From Dictyophora rubrovolvata (Eukaryota > Basidiomycota > Agaricomycetes > Phallales > Phallaceae), in NCBI GenBank assembly GCA_029959195.1, contig CP114119.1, positions 1,054,001 to 1,118,000 of the forward strand: a DNA stretch of 64,000 nt, written 5' to 3'. How positions within the stretch are numbered: position 1 is the stretch's first letter; every line of letters starts with the position of its first letter. Below are positions 10,280 through 21,985 of this stretch, in pieces. The notes beneath the pieces are model-generated. The model ran no database searches and was not told where the DNA came from. It saw only the letters and a list, made by a program, of their open reading frames with translations. The translations under genes were made by a program, and so were the position numbers.

Positions 10280-12012
10280 AATAACCCCCCGAAAACCCTC
10301 TATAACCCAAAATTCCTCCAAAAGCAGTACAAATAGGCCAAGGTGGGCCACCGGTAGCTTCAAATAAAAAGAGAAAAGCAACATCTGGACCGACAAGTGA
10401 GATGTCAACAACCCAGCCAGAAAAGGATGACGTGGCATCCACAATTAAGCGAGCGCGGAAGTTGTGAACGATGTCCAAAGAAATAGAAAAGTTTATACTA
10501 CCAGAGTGGGACACATTGAAAGAAATGCAAGAAAATATGAAAGATGGCAATGACGCATTGAGCTATCTAACGCACCAGCTGTATTTTGAAGACACAATGG
10601 AGGTAAACCTAGAAACCTTGAGCTATGTGCTAATGCTTTTTTTAGCTACGGCAGACCTAAGACTAGTGCAAGAGGGAGCAAGGGCAGTCGCTATACTCAT
10701 GAGAGAAATAAGCAGCACAGTCCAAAATAAACAAACTGAAGAGGTAATAAAAGAAATACTAACCCCTATGAAAGCAGACATAGAATCAATGAGACAAGAT
10801 CTAAAGGAAATAAGAGAAAGTAATATGACACCAGGAGCAGCAAGAACACAGTCGACCTACGCAAATACGATAAGAAAAGGCAAAGAACAGCAACAAACAA
10901 CAAGTGTGGAAATCAAAAGAAGACAGATACTGATAGACCAAGATGAAGGTACATCAACCAACACCCTCTCAGCACTAACAGAAATCCAGCTGGTGGCAAA
11001 AGCAAATGAAACAATTGAGATCACAAAGATAGAGAAGAACGGAAAGGACCTCAAGATCATAAGTGCAAGAAAACTCTGAAATGGCGGCCTGTTACTGGAA
11101 ACCAGTAGCAGTGAAGCAGCAGACACAATACGAAACCAAAAAGAAGACTTTTACAGAGCATTTGGACCAGCAGTAACAATCAAAGATAGAGCACACACAG
11201 TGAGATTATCATTTGTACCTGTAACCCATGACATCAGCAGCGAGTGGGAACGTCGACGAATTGAAGAGAATTCGGGGTTAGAGAAAGGAAACCTTTTAGT
11301 AACATCATGGGTCAAGGCAATTCAGAACCGAAGGGAAGACCAGCGGGTAGCGATGCTAATGGCAAAATTCTCAACCCCACAGGCAGCAAACAAAGTAATT
11401 AGGGAAGGTATAATAATGCAAGGCAGAAGAGTACAGGGATACAAGGCAATCAATGGGCCGATGCGATGCTACCATTGTCAAAGGTATGGACACACAGCCA
11501 CTAAATGCCCCTACAGCAGAGATCAAGCGAAGTGTCCCACATATGCGGGAACACACGAACGAAATCAATGCACTGCAAAAGAAGAAGAATATAAATGTGT
11601 AAGTTGTAGTGTGACAGGACACACAGCATGGGATCCAGACTGCCCGATACATAGAAGGGAAATGGAAAAGATCCTCTGAAGAAATAAAGAGAACCAATAC
11701 AAGTACTTCAGGACAGAAGAGGGGTGGACACACGAGACAGACCCAATTTACATGGTAAGAGGAGAAGAGAATGCGGCAACTAACAGAGACACAACACAGG
11801 AATCAGCAGAAATACAAGAGGAGGAAGAAAGAGATGAAATGGAGGTGGGAATGGAGATAGAGGAAGGGGAGGTGGAAGAAGGGGGGTGGAGCACAGTGCC
11901 AAAGAAAAAAGCGGTGAGGAGACCATACACGCAGTCCACCCTAGAAAAGTTCGGATATGCAAGACCCAACACAAGAGGGGAAGAAGAAGTGGAAATGGAA
12001 GAAAATGAATGA
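10280..12012 (+). pseudogene. LINE ORF1 (gag-like, zinc knuckles), broken
   Basis: Nucleic-acid-binding ORF1 of the LINE. The open ATG frame begins at 10471, but coding-like sequence with a basic KKRKATSG segment extends upstream of it to about 10330. The middle part contains coiled-coil-like Glu/Lys/Gln-rich sequence (about 10700-10850). Zinc knuckles follow near 11465-11645: CYHCQRYGHTATKC, a second one (CPTYAGTHERNQC) in which the expected second Cys is Tyr, and CVSCSVTGHTAWDPDC. The tail is very acidic (11800-11880) and ends in a basic, Tyr-rich segment. Three TGA codons interrupt the frame (near 10463, 11078 and 11678), each one transition from a Trp or Arg codon. It is non-functional as read. 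Confidence 0.8.
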
Positions 12013-15000
12013 GAGAAGAAAATATAATGAATCAAAACAGGAAGACGCTGACAATACGACAACAAAACCTAAACAAATCAAGTGATGCCACATTAAGCAT
12101 AATCAACACTGTAAATCCAAAGAACACTGACATTATAGCAATTCAGGAACCATACCTTGACCAATTTAACAACACCAGGGCAACAAAAGCATGGAGTGTG
12201 GTTCTACCAAGCAAGCACAAGAGAGATGGTGAGGAAAGATCACGAGCGGCAATCCTAGTCAGCGCCAAGCTCAGAGAATGGGACCAGATTGAAATAGAAT
12301 CCCCAGATGTGGTGGGAATACGGATAAAAACAGAGCTGGGTGACATACTGATTATAAACATTTATGGTGACATAACACATTCACAGGCACTATGAGAAGC
12401 GAGAGCAGCAACAAACAGAGAAGTGAATAAGACAAGAGGGGGTCATACTCACATTATATGGCTAGGGGACTTCAACAGACACCACCCTCAATGGGACAAG
12501 CTAAGAAACGCCCACCTGTTCACACAGGAAAACCTAGATAAAGCTCAGACATTAATAGAACACACTGACAATTTAGACTTATATATGATCCTACCACGCT
12601 ACACTCCAACCCTCAAGGCCATGAATACAGGCAACTACACAAGGCCAGATAACGTGTTCACAACTCAGAGTATCGCTGACAACTTGATCTCATGCAAAAC
12701 AGTGGAAGGGGAGATCCCACCATGAACAGATCACTTCCCAATTGTCATGCAAATTGACACCCATGCACAGAAGATAGAAGACAGGGAAGTCTACAGCTTT
12801 AGAGAAATCAATTGGAAAGAATTCAGAAGAAATCTCCAACCAAAGATTGAGGACATACCTACACATGAAGTCTTCGAAGTGCAAGGGGAATTTGACATGA
12901 GGATGACAGCGTTAACAGAAGCTCTGAAAAGTACAGTCAGAGAGGTAGTCCCCCAGTCAAGAATAACACGGTATGCAAAAAGGTGGTGGACAGAGGAACT
13001 CACAGGTTTATACAGGGAACTAAAACATGTCAGAAACCGGGCCAGAAAATACCGATACGACCCACAAGACCCAATCCATGAGACACTGCGAACACAACAA
13101 AATAAGTTCACGCAAAAGATATGCAAAACCAAATGAGATCATTGGGACGATTTCTTAGCAAACTTAGATGAGCGCACTATGTGGACGGCACACAAATATG
13201 TGACAGGGGAACCAACAGATGGATCGGCAAGCAAGACAATGGCACTGAAGAAAAGAAACAGAGATGGAACAGTAACGTACACGGAAAACGACAAGGAAAA
13301 GGCTAACCTATTTTTTAGAACCTTCTTTCCAGATATAGGAGAGTACCAAAAGCCCTCAGCAAATTATGCGTATTCGGCAGAAAAGTTCGAGTTCAAGGAC
13401 ATAACAGACACACAAATCTACAGAGCAATCGAACGCTTGAAACCGCACAAGGCACCAGGTAACAATGGAATACCAAATGTGGTGCTGAAAAAGACAGCAC
13501 AGATGATTGTACCAATCATAGGACCACTATTCCGAGCCACATTCCGCATGAGATACTTCCCACAAGAATGGAAGGACTCGAAGATCATAGTAATGCGGAA
13601 GCCAGGCAAACCAGATTACACAGAGTCAAATGCATACAGACCGATTGCTCTCCTAGACACAATAGGTAAAGTACTGTCATCGTGTGTATCAGAAGATCTG
13701 CTTGCCTTTGCAGACTACCACACGATCCTCCCACCCACACAGTTTGGATGCTGCCCAGGACAAACAACAACAGATGCTCTATAACACACAATGACATTCA
13801 TAAAAAATACATGGAGAGGAGGGGATGAAGTAGTGGCATTATTCCTCGATATAAAAGCAGCATTCCCAAGTGTGCTACCAGAATGGTTAGCATACGATAT
13901 GAGAAAAAGAGGGGTCCCAAGGCAGTATACAGACTGGCTAACAGCAGTGATGACAGGGAGAAAGACCGCACTCACCTTTGACAATTACAAGTCAGAACCA
14001 CTAGACCTAAAAATAGGGCTAGACCAGAATCGGGACCATGCTTCGCTTTCTACAATGCGGCACTAGCAGACCTCACCAGAGATAGGAAAGATGTTGAAGT
14101 GATGATTTTTGCAGATGACACCACACTGCTGGCAAGAGCGAAGACAATGGAAGAAGCCGTGAACACCCTCCAAAGCTTGATGGATGGCACACATGGAGCA
14201 AGTCACTGGGCAGAAGAGCACAACTGTAAGTTCGCAACTGAAAAATTTGCACTGATGGGATTTTCAAGGCGGAGAGAAGCAGATAGAAGTGGAGCAAGGA
14301 AAACGAAGCCATGCAAACACCCATCTATACAAGTCAATGGCAAAACCATAAAGCCAACCCGCCAGCACAAATTCCTAGGGGTTATGCTGGATGAAGAACT
14401 GAGATTTGCGGACCACGCCAACTATGCACTACAAAAAGGGTCGGGATGGGTGAGCCAATTCAGGAGACTGACAAAGCTAACAAAAGGAATACCTACAAAG
14501 CACATGTGGAGGTTTTACTTGTCAGTGGCGGCACCCAAAATGCTGTACGCAGCAGACGTGTTCCTGGCGCCTACAGTTAGCAGGGCAAAAGGAGTAAAAG
14601 GCATAGTGAAAAAATTAACCAGAGTGCAGAGAGAAGTGACAATAGCAATTATGGGCACACTAAGAACAACAGCCACAGATGTGCTAGATGTCCACGCAAA
14701 CCTACTTCCCTTCGATCTTCTAGTGGAAAGAGTAATAGTCAGAGCGGGCACAAGGTTAGCAACAATACCGGACTCACATGTACTACACAAACAGGTCCAG
14801 AGAGCAGCAAATCGATATGTAAAGAGGCACCGGAGCCCACTGCATGACATACTACATGGTTGCGAAATAGAACCAAATGTGTATGAAAAGATCAGACCAA
14901 GCATCTGGGGATCAAAGTGGACAAGCACTCACCAAATAGAGATCAAAGGGAATCGGGAGAAAGCGGTGGAAAACATAGATAAGTACAGGGGAAGCCAGAT

Positions 15001-15925
15001 AGTGTACTCTGACAGATCCTGCAGAGATGGGAAAGTTGGCGCGGCAGCAGTGTTTTGGGATAGTAGGGGCCAAAAACATGTGAGACGCAAGTTGCTCGGC
15101 ACAGCGGAGGAACACACTGTGTACGAGGCGGAGCTAGTGGGAATACTACTAGCACTAGACATAGCAGAGGGCATCCGGAACTCAAACCAAGTGCACATAA
15201 TGCTGGACAACCAAGCAGCGATCCAGGCAACCCAGCGGCAGAGGGCAGTACCAGGCCAACATCTGGTGGAACAAATTCAGAGGCAAATAAAAACCCTGCA
15301 GGTAACGCACCGTAAGAGGATAAAGCTGATATGGTCACCAGGACATGAGGAGATAGAAGGAAATGAGGAAGCAGACAAAGAGGCGGCTGCATCGATCACA
15401 GAAGGCGACCTAAATAGCGACCACCTCACTCATATAGACAAGCTCCCGACAAGTCGATCAGCTGCAAGACAGACCAGAGAAACGAGTCTCAAGAAACGCA
15501 CGGCAGAGAGATGGGAGAGCTCACCAAGACATGAGCGCATGAAAGAAATAGACGGCGCATTACCTGGCAAGGGCTTTCTGAAACTGACAAATAAGTTCCC
15601 ACGTCAAAATACTTCAATACTAATGCAGTTAAGAACAGGACACATACCTTTGAACCACTTCCTATATAAGATAGGAAAAGCGGAGTCACCAATGTGCGCT
15701 GCATGCGAAATGGAGATAGAAGACGTGATGCATTACCTTATGAAATGCCCGAGGTACGATGCATACCGGCTCAAAATGCAACAACACTATCGCAAACATA
15801 TTATCCCGAAGAAGACACTCCTAGTGAGCCCCAAAGCGATGAAGCTCCTATTCGAATACATCAACAAAATGAAACGGTTCAAGAACCCATATGGAACTTT
15901 CGATGAACCGAAGACGAAAGATTGA
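12009..15925 (+). pseudogene. LINE ORF2 (endonuclease, reverse transcriptase, RNase H), broken
   Basis: The endonuclease shows QQNLNKS, IAIQEPY, IINIYGD, WLGDFNRHHPQWD, TRPDNVF and TDHFPI (12055-12740). The reverse transcriptase shows PHKAPGNNGIPN, AYRPIALLDTIGK, LFLDIKAAFPSV and the catalytic FADD (13440-14125). RNase H (about 14990-15390) has YSD, YEAEL, MLDNQAA and WSPGHEEIEGNEEAD, so the acidic catalytic residues and His are present. A terminal CAAC..H..C finger lies near 15695-15750. Stops occur near 12393, 12723, 13134 and 13782, and a frame change occurs near 14030, where the expected GLPQGSP block is damaged. The last 1.8 kb, with FADD, RNase H and finger, is one open frame of 608 codons (14099-15925). 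Confidence 0.9.
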
Positions 15926-16168
15926 AGCGAGGCCAAGAGAAAGACACGGAGAAGAATGGGACACAACAGAACATAGAAACACTGAAAACTGAGGCAGAAG
16001 GAAGAAGCAAGAGGCAGACAGAGTGGATCAGCAGACCACCCTTAAAGCTATGACGAGGAGATAAAAAAGACCGACCCAGCAAGGGAAGAAGTGACAACAG
16101 GAAAAGTCTCGGCACATAGGGCCCGGCCCCACGAGACTTACTAGACCTACACACACACACACACACAC

Positions 16169-16200
16169 ACTTGTAGTATAACCCACAGTACTTGTAGTAT
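16169..16200. repeat. LINE target-site duplication, 3' copy
   Basis: Exact copy of 10199-10230, directly after the (AC)n tail (about 16148-16170). The final AC of the tail could belong to either. Confidence 0.85.
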
Positions 16201-17494
16201 AACTTGCACTATGTATATAATCAGCATTTTCAATATACACAATGATTTCAAAAACATACATACGCTTGGAGTGAGCTTAAAAACTTGAATACCAAAGAAA
16301 AAGTATATCTCATCTGTAGTTGAAAATTCAAGAAATCTCAAATTTGTGTCAAAGAGGGTTAATTTACTCTAATTCAGGAATTCAGGTTTTTTAGATGGCT
16401 ATGAGGTATGTTGATTCTTTGAACAGTTAATTAACCCTTAATTATCCTGAGCTGCGTCTCACACGTCTAGTTTGGGTTAATTAACCTGTTTAGGTTTTTG
16501 CGACAACCAATACAACTTGAGGTTTTTCCGGTCTGCGATGCTCGTACAGTCTTAAACTCACCACCCAACATTATTTTCAGCACAAATAAAAAAAGCTTGT
16601 AACGCTAAAATAATACCTTCTATTGAAGATTAGGTTTCCTACCAATTGTCGCAAAAATCGAAATTAAATTTTTTTGTTAAGCAAACGGATCAAGGCTCTA
16701 ACTTGCATTATAAAGGGTTTATAAACTGTTTATAATGCAAGTTAGAGCCTTGATCTGTTCGCTTAACAAAAAATTTTAATTTCGATTTTTGCGACAATTT
16801 GATAGCAGGAACCGCAAAATTCTCAAGCCATTTCCCAAAGCTTATGCCTTCATCCACATGTTCCATACAACATCTTCTATACACTCCGTAAAACTTAATC
16901 AACTTTTTTCTACATAAAGAAAGAAATAAGGCATGTAAGGGCTCTTGCGGCTCTGTCTACCTCTAGTAGTCACTTCCGAATGGGGCTTTTCGCAAGTTGT
17001 TTCTGAGGCGGAAAGAAATTCAATGGGGTTTGAAGCTATAACTCGGCTGCAATGCTTGACAAAAGAGTAGATTTAGATTGCGAAAAGAATAAAAGCTCGA
17101 CGCTGAGAACAGCCAATAGAAAACACCCTTTATGAAGGGAATTCGAACTCGAACTTCAAAAGGTGTCAGCATGACCAGGTTTTATCCTATTATGATGGCA
17201 TGGCATATAATATTCGCAATCAAACTAGCTCAAACAGTAAATGAAATATACCGGCGTGGTGCCATCTCCATAATTGGGTTACCTTTCCCTAGAGCGTCCG
17301 TGTAATGTAATAAAACCGCACGCGCTTTCATCGTCGCAAGGTTGCAAACAGAATGTCGATTTCAGTGCTATCAGTTCGATTCTCAAAAGAAGTTTTGAAT
17401 TTCATTCCAAAAAAAGAAAATATGCACAAAAGGGGAAAGATCCTAGTCCGAGCTCTATTAAATAATTATTCTTGCTCTACTTTTATATTGGCAA
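16201..17494. other. Gene-free AT-rich stretch with palindromes
   Basis: About 1.3 kb without a convincing coding frame. It contains a palindromic ggttaattaacc (near 16475) and a related ttaattaaccc (near 16428). It also holds the 156-bp hairpin element listed separately and a non-coding AT-rich tail up to the YHM2 stop. A B-box-like GTTCGAATTCC on the minus strand near 17140 does not fold into a tRNA. Confidence 0.55.
16643..16798. repeat. Near-perfect 69-bp inverted repeat (hairpin/MITE-like)
   Basis: The left arm (about 16643-16711) and right arm (16731-16798) are reverse complements with about three mismatches over 69 bp, separated by about 19 bp. The arms begin with ttgtcgcaaaaatcgaaatt, and the inner ends read cttgcattata. 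Transcription across it would give a long hairpin RNA. It is most simply a small foldback/MITE-type repeat; no target-site duplication was identified with confidence. Confidence 0.85.
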
Positions 17495-18975
17495 TTACGC
17501 TCGTTTAATCCTGTTAGACCGATTCAGAATGAGACCTCAACGGAATAAGAGAGACAACATACCAAACTTTAACATAATCAGCGAATGAGACCATACAGAC
17601 GGTTTGCCATATGCCTAGACCGATGCGTGGCGTAACGCCACGATATAATCCTCTAATTCCATTTTCTTTATATATGTAACCAAGCGTGTTTAGCACAGTG
17701 AGTCTGGCAGGTCGGTTTGGGTTATTGGCCGTCTGCTTTAACATGGATTGCATCTGGAAATTTTACTCATAGAATCATAGTTTTTTTTGCCCCGGTTTGG
17801 AGCTCACGTACCTCAACACGGACAACTTCAATAGGTTGGTTCCATGTTGCCAGAGCACCACCTAATTGGGGTCAGATACGGTCGAGGAAAGAGAAACATG
17901 ATGAAGATACCAATGCTAGAGCTCAATATCTTGTCTATCGCACTGAGGGATTCTCCTGGCTTTTTCCCTCGAGCAGATCGAATCAAGTCTTCGGCAAGAC
18001 GTGCGAAACCCATTCTAAATGGTCAGATTAATAACGTAAATGTTTGTATTCAGGGAGATATGCACTCACCTAGACCCCCAGTTCGTACATTGGCGAACAG
18101 CGACAGCATTTACACCCTTATTGATACCTTTGATACCTTCCTTGCGGTATATATCAGCAAAGAGAGCCCATGTCGATGGTGGCTTGACGCCGGTAGCCAC
18201 TTGCTTATGACGAGTTATTTCAGCAGTCTTCATAGTTGTACAAAAGCCTATAGGTTTGATGCATTCAAACAAAGACGACAGAGTATTAAGATCGGCTTAC
18301 CCATAGTTGCATATGCTTGCGTGATACCGCCAGTCATTCCACCGAGGAGACCAGCTAAACCTGGACTAACACCCATTTTCGTTGTCGCAGATTCCACCTC
18401 TGACGCGGTGAAGAGCAGAACGGCACCTTTGGTCGAGGCCTCGATCCAAGCCTAGTGACAGACATAAGCACTAGATGAGAAACAACAAAGACGCTAAAGC
18501 GTAAAAGCACCCATGGAATAAGGCCTTGGTAGAATCCTGCTACACCGCCTCGACCCCAGATGGTATTAAAAGCTTGTAGCATGCTTTGTGATCGGTTTGC
18601 GGCCATCTGGGTTTTGATAACTTCTAGTGGTTGGCCTAGAGTCGTTACCTGAAAGGCGTTATATTATATACATAAGGGAAAAGCAGTCAACGTGCCTCCT
18701 AAGGAGTAATAGTCAGAGTCTCATTTTACCGTTACGGAACAAGGGCTCAATCACTTACAAACTACAAACGGGAAAGGATGGGATAAAAGTCTGTTAACGA
18801 AACCAGCTGTTCGGATAACTCTCAGTTAGGAAGAGGTATACCATGTTCATTATTCCCCCTAGGGAATTGAACAAGGTTTGTCAAGGCTTTCGCTTTTGAG
18901 GGTAAAGAACGTACCAACTGCTATATTTGACCAATTTACGCCTTTTTGGCCAGGTTCTCTCGCCATGGGTGCCAT
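17495..18975 (-). CDS. YHM2: Mitochondrial citrate/2-oxoglutarate carrier, Yhm2 type
   Basis: Inner-membrane carrier that exchanges citrate for 2-oxoglutarate (citrate-oxoglutarate NADPH shuttle). The yeast protein was also found associated with mitochondrial DNA. Exons on the minus strand give [18 protein letters not shown] (18585-18650), then [49 protein letters not shown] and, near the end, [20 protein letters not shown] and [18 protein letters not shown]. These are diagnostic Yhm2 blocks, including the QPLEV version of the carrier signature. The start at 18975 gives [21 protein letters not shown], with a second Met three codons on. The stop at 17495 follows a GTATGT..AACAG intron that adds the short tail WIKRA. 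About six introns. Divergent from the P450 gene, 600 bp between starts. Confidence 0.93.
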
Positions 18976-19576
18976 TATAAATTACAGGTGTTATGTCTTG
19001 GAGGGAATTATAAGAAAGAAAGAAAGAAAGAAAGAGATAGGATTTTTTGGAAAAATAAACCTGACACGACAGAATTTATTTATTTTTGTTTGGGGTAGCA
19101 GCACCCGCGGCTAATATCGCGCGACTGGCAACGGCGCTTATAGGCTTCAATCGCGCTCCTTGAATAAAAAACCGGACGTGCGTAGGGTCACCGAGATACA
19201 CGTGAGACGGAATCGCAATGAGAGCCGTTTGTGGAGATCTTAATGTCTTCTGTCTATCTAATAGCCCGTTTTTCCCCGGACTCCGAGCAACAATGATTAA
19301 CTTGAAGATCACGGATTCGAAGATGTTCTCAGTGTGAGAAAAGCCAGTCTCGTCTCAAATATGCAACTGTCAAACTTGTACAAACATAGTATGTACTGCC
19401 GAAAACTACTAGGAATGCCAATGTTCATGGGCATGTGGCGGATCCGAGTTACGTCATTTCATGGAGTCGTTTAAGTAGCATGCAGCAACGTCCATTGAAG
19501 GAAGAAGGCCTTATCAATAACGGAAGCGAGCCCGGGACCATATATAGTATGGACATTATTTCCTTTGTTTCTGCTA
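18976..19576. other. Intergenic region between divergent YHM2 and P450
   Basis: About 600 bp that should hold both promoters. A (GAAA)n tract lies at 19013-19034, and a TATA-like ccatatatag lies near 19536, about 40 bp before the P450 ATG. A 78-codon minus-strand frame (19076-19312) has no recognisable family and was not called. Confidence 0.5.
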
Positions 19577-21764
19577 ATGTCCTCATTCCTCTCCCTTCCG
19601 GTCCTGTTTATATGTAGTTTATTGACCTTCGTGCTATACAATTATCTGCTACCCAAATTCTCTCAGCTCCACAAACTTCGAGGACCACCGACTAGGGGAC
19701 TATTTACGACACACCTGAACTCTATCTTAGACCCTTCTATCTCTGGTAAGGTTGTCAATTGCTTTGTGGAGAGATACGGGTCCAGTTTTCGTATCAACGG
19801 ACTAGGTTCTGTAAGTGGATTCCAAGCCTGTTTCCCCTTCTATCATCGTGCCGAGGACACTCATTTCTCTTGAAAGAAGGATGAACGATTGTTAAGTGTC
19901 GATCCTGCCGCGATGGGCCATATTTTGAATCGTCCTTGGATATACGAGAAACCCTGGCAGTCTCGCCGTATAATTACCCGTCTCATAGGAGAAGGACTAT
20001 TAGGTTCCGAAGGAGTAATCCACAAACGGCTTGTAAGAAACATACCTTCTCCCCCGATTTCAATCCAACTTCAACCCCGGATTTGTTCCATTAGAGAAAG
20101 GTTTCCAATCCTGCTTTTTCTCCTCAGAATTTGCGTGAATTTTTGCCCATCTTCTTCAAGAAAGGGCTGGAGGTAAATTTACTTCTTTGTCTGATACCTT
20201 TCAACACATAAACACTGTCACCAGCTCAGAAACCTTTGGAGGAAATTTGCTGTCGACCAGCCCGATGGTCATGAAATTGACGTTTACCATTGGTTAAATC
20301 GACTTACTATCGATATTATTGGAGAAACCGGTTAGCATATCCTATGTACAGCTGCCTACGTCGACCTCATTGTAAATCTTAGGTTTCGATTATGCTTTCA
20401 ATGCAATCCAGACTGAGACGAATGAAGTTTACGTGGCCTTTCGCGATATGTTTGCCTCTGTCTTTACCAATACTCCTGAATGGGAGCTGGCTCTTGGAAT
20501 CTATTTCCCCCTGTTTAATAAGTTCTGGGCGAGTATATGTTCATATGCTGTTCCTACTTCTGCTTAGTTCCTTATAGCGCAGTAAAACGAATATTACTGT
20601 CGAGAATAGCCAACGTGTCATACGTACAGTAGGGAAGGAGGTTATACGACGCAAGAAAGATGCTCTCCGAAAAGGGAAAGATCCCGGAAAAGATTTGCTA
20701 ACATTATTACGTAGGTTCTTTGCTTATACTATGTTTGTTCTCTTGACCCCTGCCAGTTAGATCAAATATGTCTAACGACATCCCCCCGGAACAACGAGTA
20801 TCTAACGAAGACCTTTTTAACCAAGTTTCGACGTTTCTGTTTGCCGGCTCCGATACGTCCTCGTTAGCTTTAACATGGACATTGCAGTTGCTAAGCGAGC
20901 ATCCCGACGTGCAGGAGCAACTCCGACGCGAAATCGTCGATTCATACCAGACAAGAAACGATATAAAGGATATGCTGGTGACGGAAGATTTCTCAACGCT
21001 TGATGTATCATATACGGAGGTCTTCAAGACCATCGACTCCTTGCCTTATTTGGATAACGTTATTCGGGAGTCACTACGACTAGTCCCACCCATTCATTCT
21101 TCTCTTCGAGTGGCTACCAGAGACGACTATATTCCGTTCTCCGAGCCTGCAGTATTAAGAGACGGGACCAAGCAGAGCGGTATCTGGATAAAGAAGGGGC
21201 AGTTTGTGCATGTTCCATTTGAGTCATTCAACTTGAATGTAAACGTCTGGGGTGAAGATGCATTGTCATTCAAGTATGCCGACAAACCTTTTGAGTATAC
21301 ATTTCCTGGAGTATGTGTTTAGCCATTCCCTATAGCCCCGATCGTTGGTCGAACATCACCGAGAAAATGAAGCAACAGCCTGGATTATACCCAAGTAACA
21401 TGAGCTTTTCTGCAGGACCCAGAGTAAGTCCTTCATTTTCCTGTGACTCACTGACATTTCTAATTCTGTAGGCGTGTATTGCTATGCCGTTCGCTCTTAT
21501 GGAGTACGTACTCTTCCACACTTGGAGATAAATCAGACTCCATTTTTAATTTTCTTGTCCCACATTCAGGATCAAAGCCGTTCTCTATATTCTTTTGACG
21601 TCGTTCACTTTCGAGAAGGCTGTGGATATCGCGAAGGTCTACGTGTCAGTCGATTTGTCTTTGTGAATTTTCCTCTGCCTGACAGATTTATTATACAGCG
21701 TCTTCACGAGACCTTTCATCCGGAAGCGTTTCAAAGAAGGCACACAATGTCCGTTGAGAGTTAA
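19577..21764 (+). CDS. Cytochrome P450 monooxygenase
   Basis: Haem-thiolate monooxygenase, probably ER-anchored. The start at 19577 gives a hydrophobic anchor (MSSFLSLPVLFICSLLTFVL) followed by the hinge KLRGPPTRG. Later exons show the I-helix FLFAGSDTSSLALTWTLQLL (20840-20895), the K-helix ESLR (21068-21080), an FNPDRW-type segment formed across an intron (21270-21345), and the haem loop FSAGPRACIAMPFALME (split by an intron at 21427-21478). The Cys ligand is present, but the usual Gly two residues later is Ala. The ending (HETFHPEAFQRR..) looks normal. About nine introns. Family resembles CYPs expanded in wood- and litter-decaying basidiomycetes; substrate unknown. No biosynthetic cluster genes lie next to it. 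Confidence 0.9.
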
Positions 21765-21985
21765 ATGTTGCTGAAGAATAATGATTATTTGAAGTTCTGA
21801 TTTATTTGTACATGTTTGTTACCACCTACTGTGTATGTTTTAATTACAAGTACGTCGGCATTCGCCGAAGAACCACCGAGCTGTAACGCAAACCTGCGCT
21901 TGATACGCGACTCTATTGCTTCCTCACCCCAACATTATAATTATTGAAAGAGTCTTCAGTTGCTCTGATATCCCGTTCGGCGTAA

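Larger units (their letters stand above)
10231..16170 (+). mobile_element. LINE retrotransposon (APE-RT-RNase H type, Tad1/I-like), decayed
   Basis: A non-LTR element of about 5.9 kb with the order expected for Tad1/I-group LINEs: a gag-like ORF1 with CCHC knuckles, then ORF2 with an apurinic-type endonuclease, reverse transcriptase, RNase H and a C-terminal Cys-rich finger. It is bounded by a 32-bp target-site duplication and ends in (AC)n rather than poly(A). The coding strand is A-rich, unlike the neighbouring host genes. Both ORFs are interrupted by in-frame stops (seven noticed) and one frameshift in the RT, so the copy is inactive. It is near full length and its duplication is still perfect, so it is probably fairly young. 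Assignment to a named clade needs a phylogeny. Confidence 0.92.

Noticed and set aside
14515-15392. Long minus-strand frames opposite the LINE ORF2
   Set aside because: Shadows produced by the A-rich, low-stop coding strand of the LINE; RT and RNase H motifs are on the plus strand.
17110-17215. tRNA-like or SINE-like B-box (GTTCGAATTCC on the minus strand)
   Set aside because: No acceptor stem, anticodon arm or A-box at the right distance could be found.
19076-19312. Minus-strand 78-codon frame upstream of the P450
   Set aside because: No family resemblance, no good start context, and no splicing partner. It lies in a divergent promoter interval.
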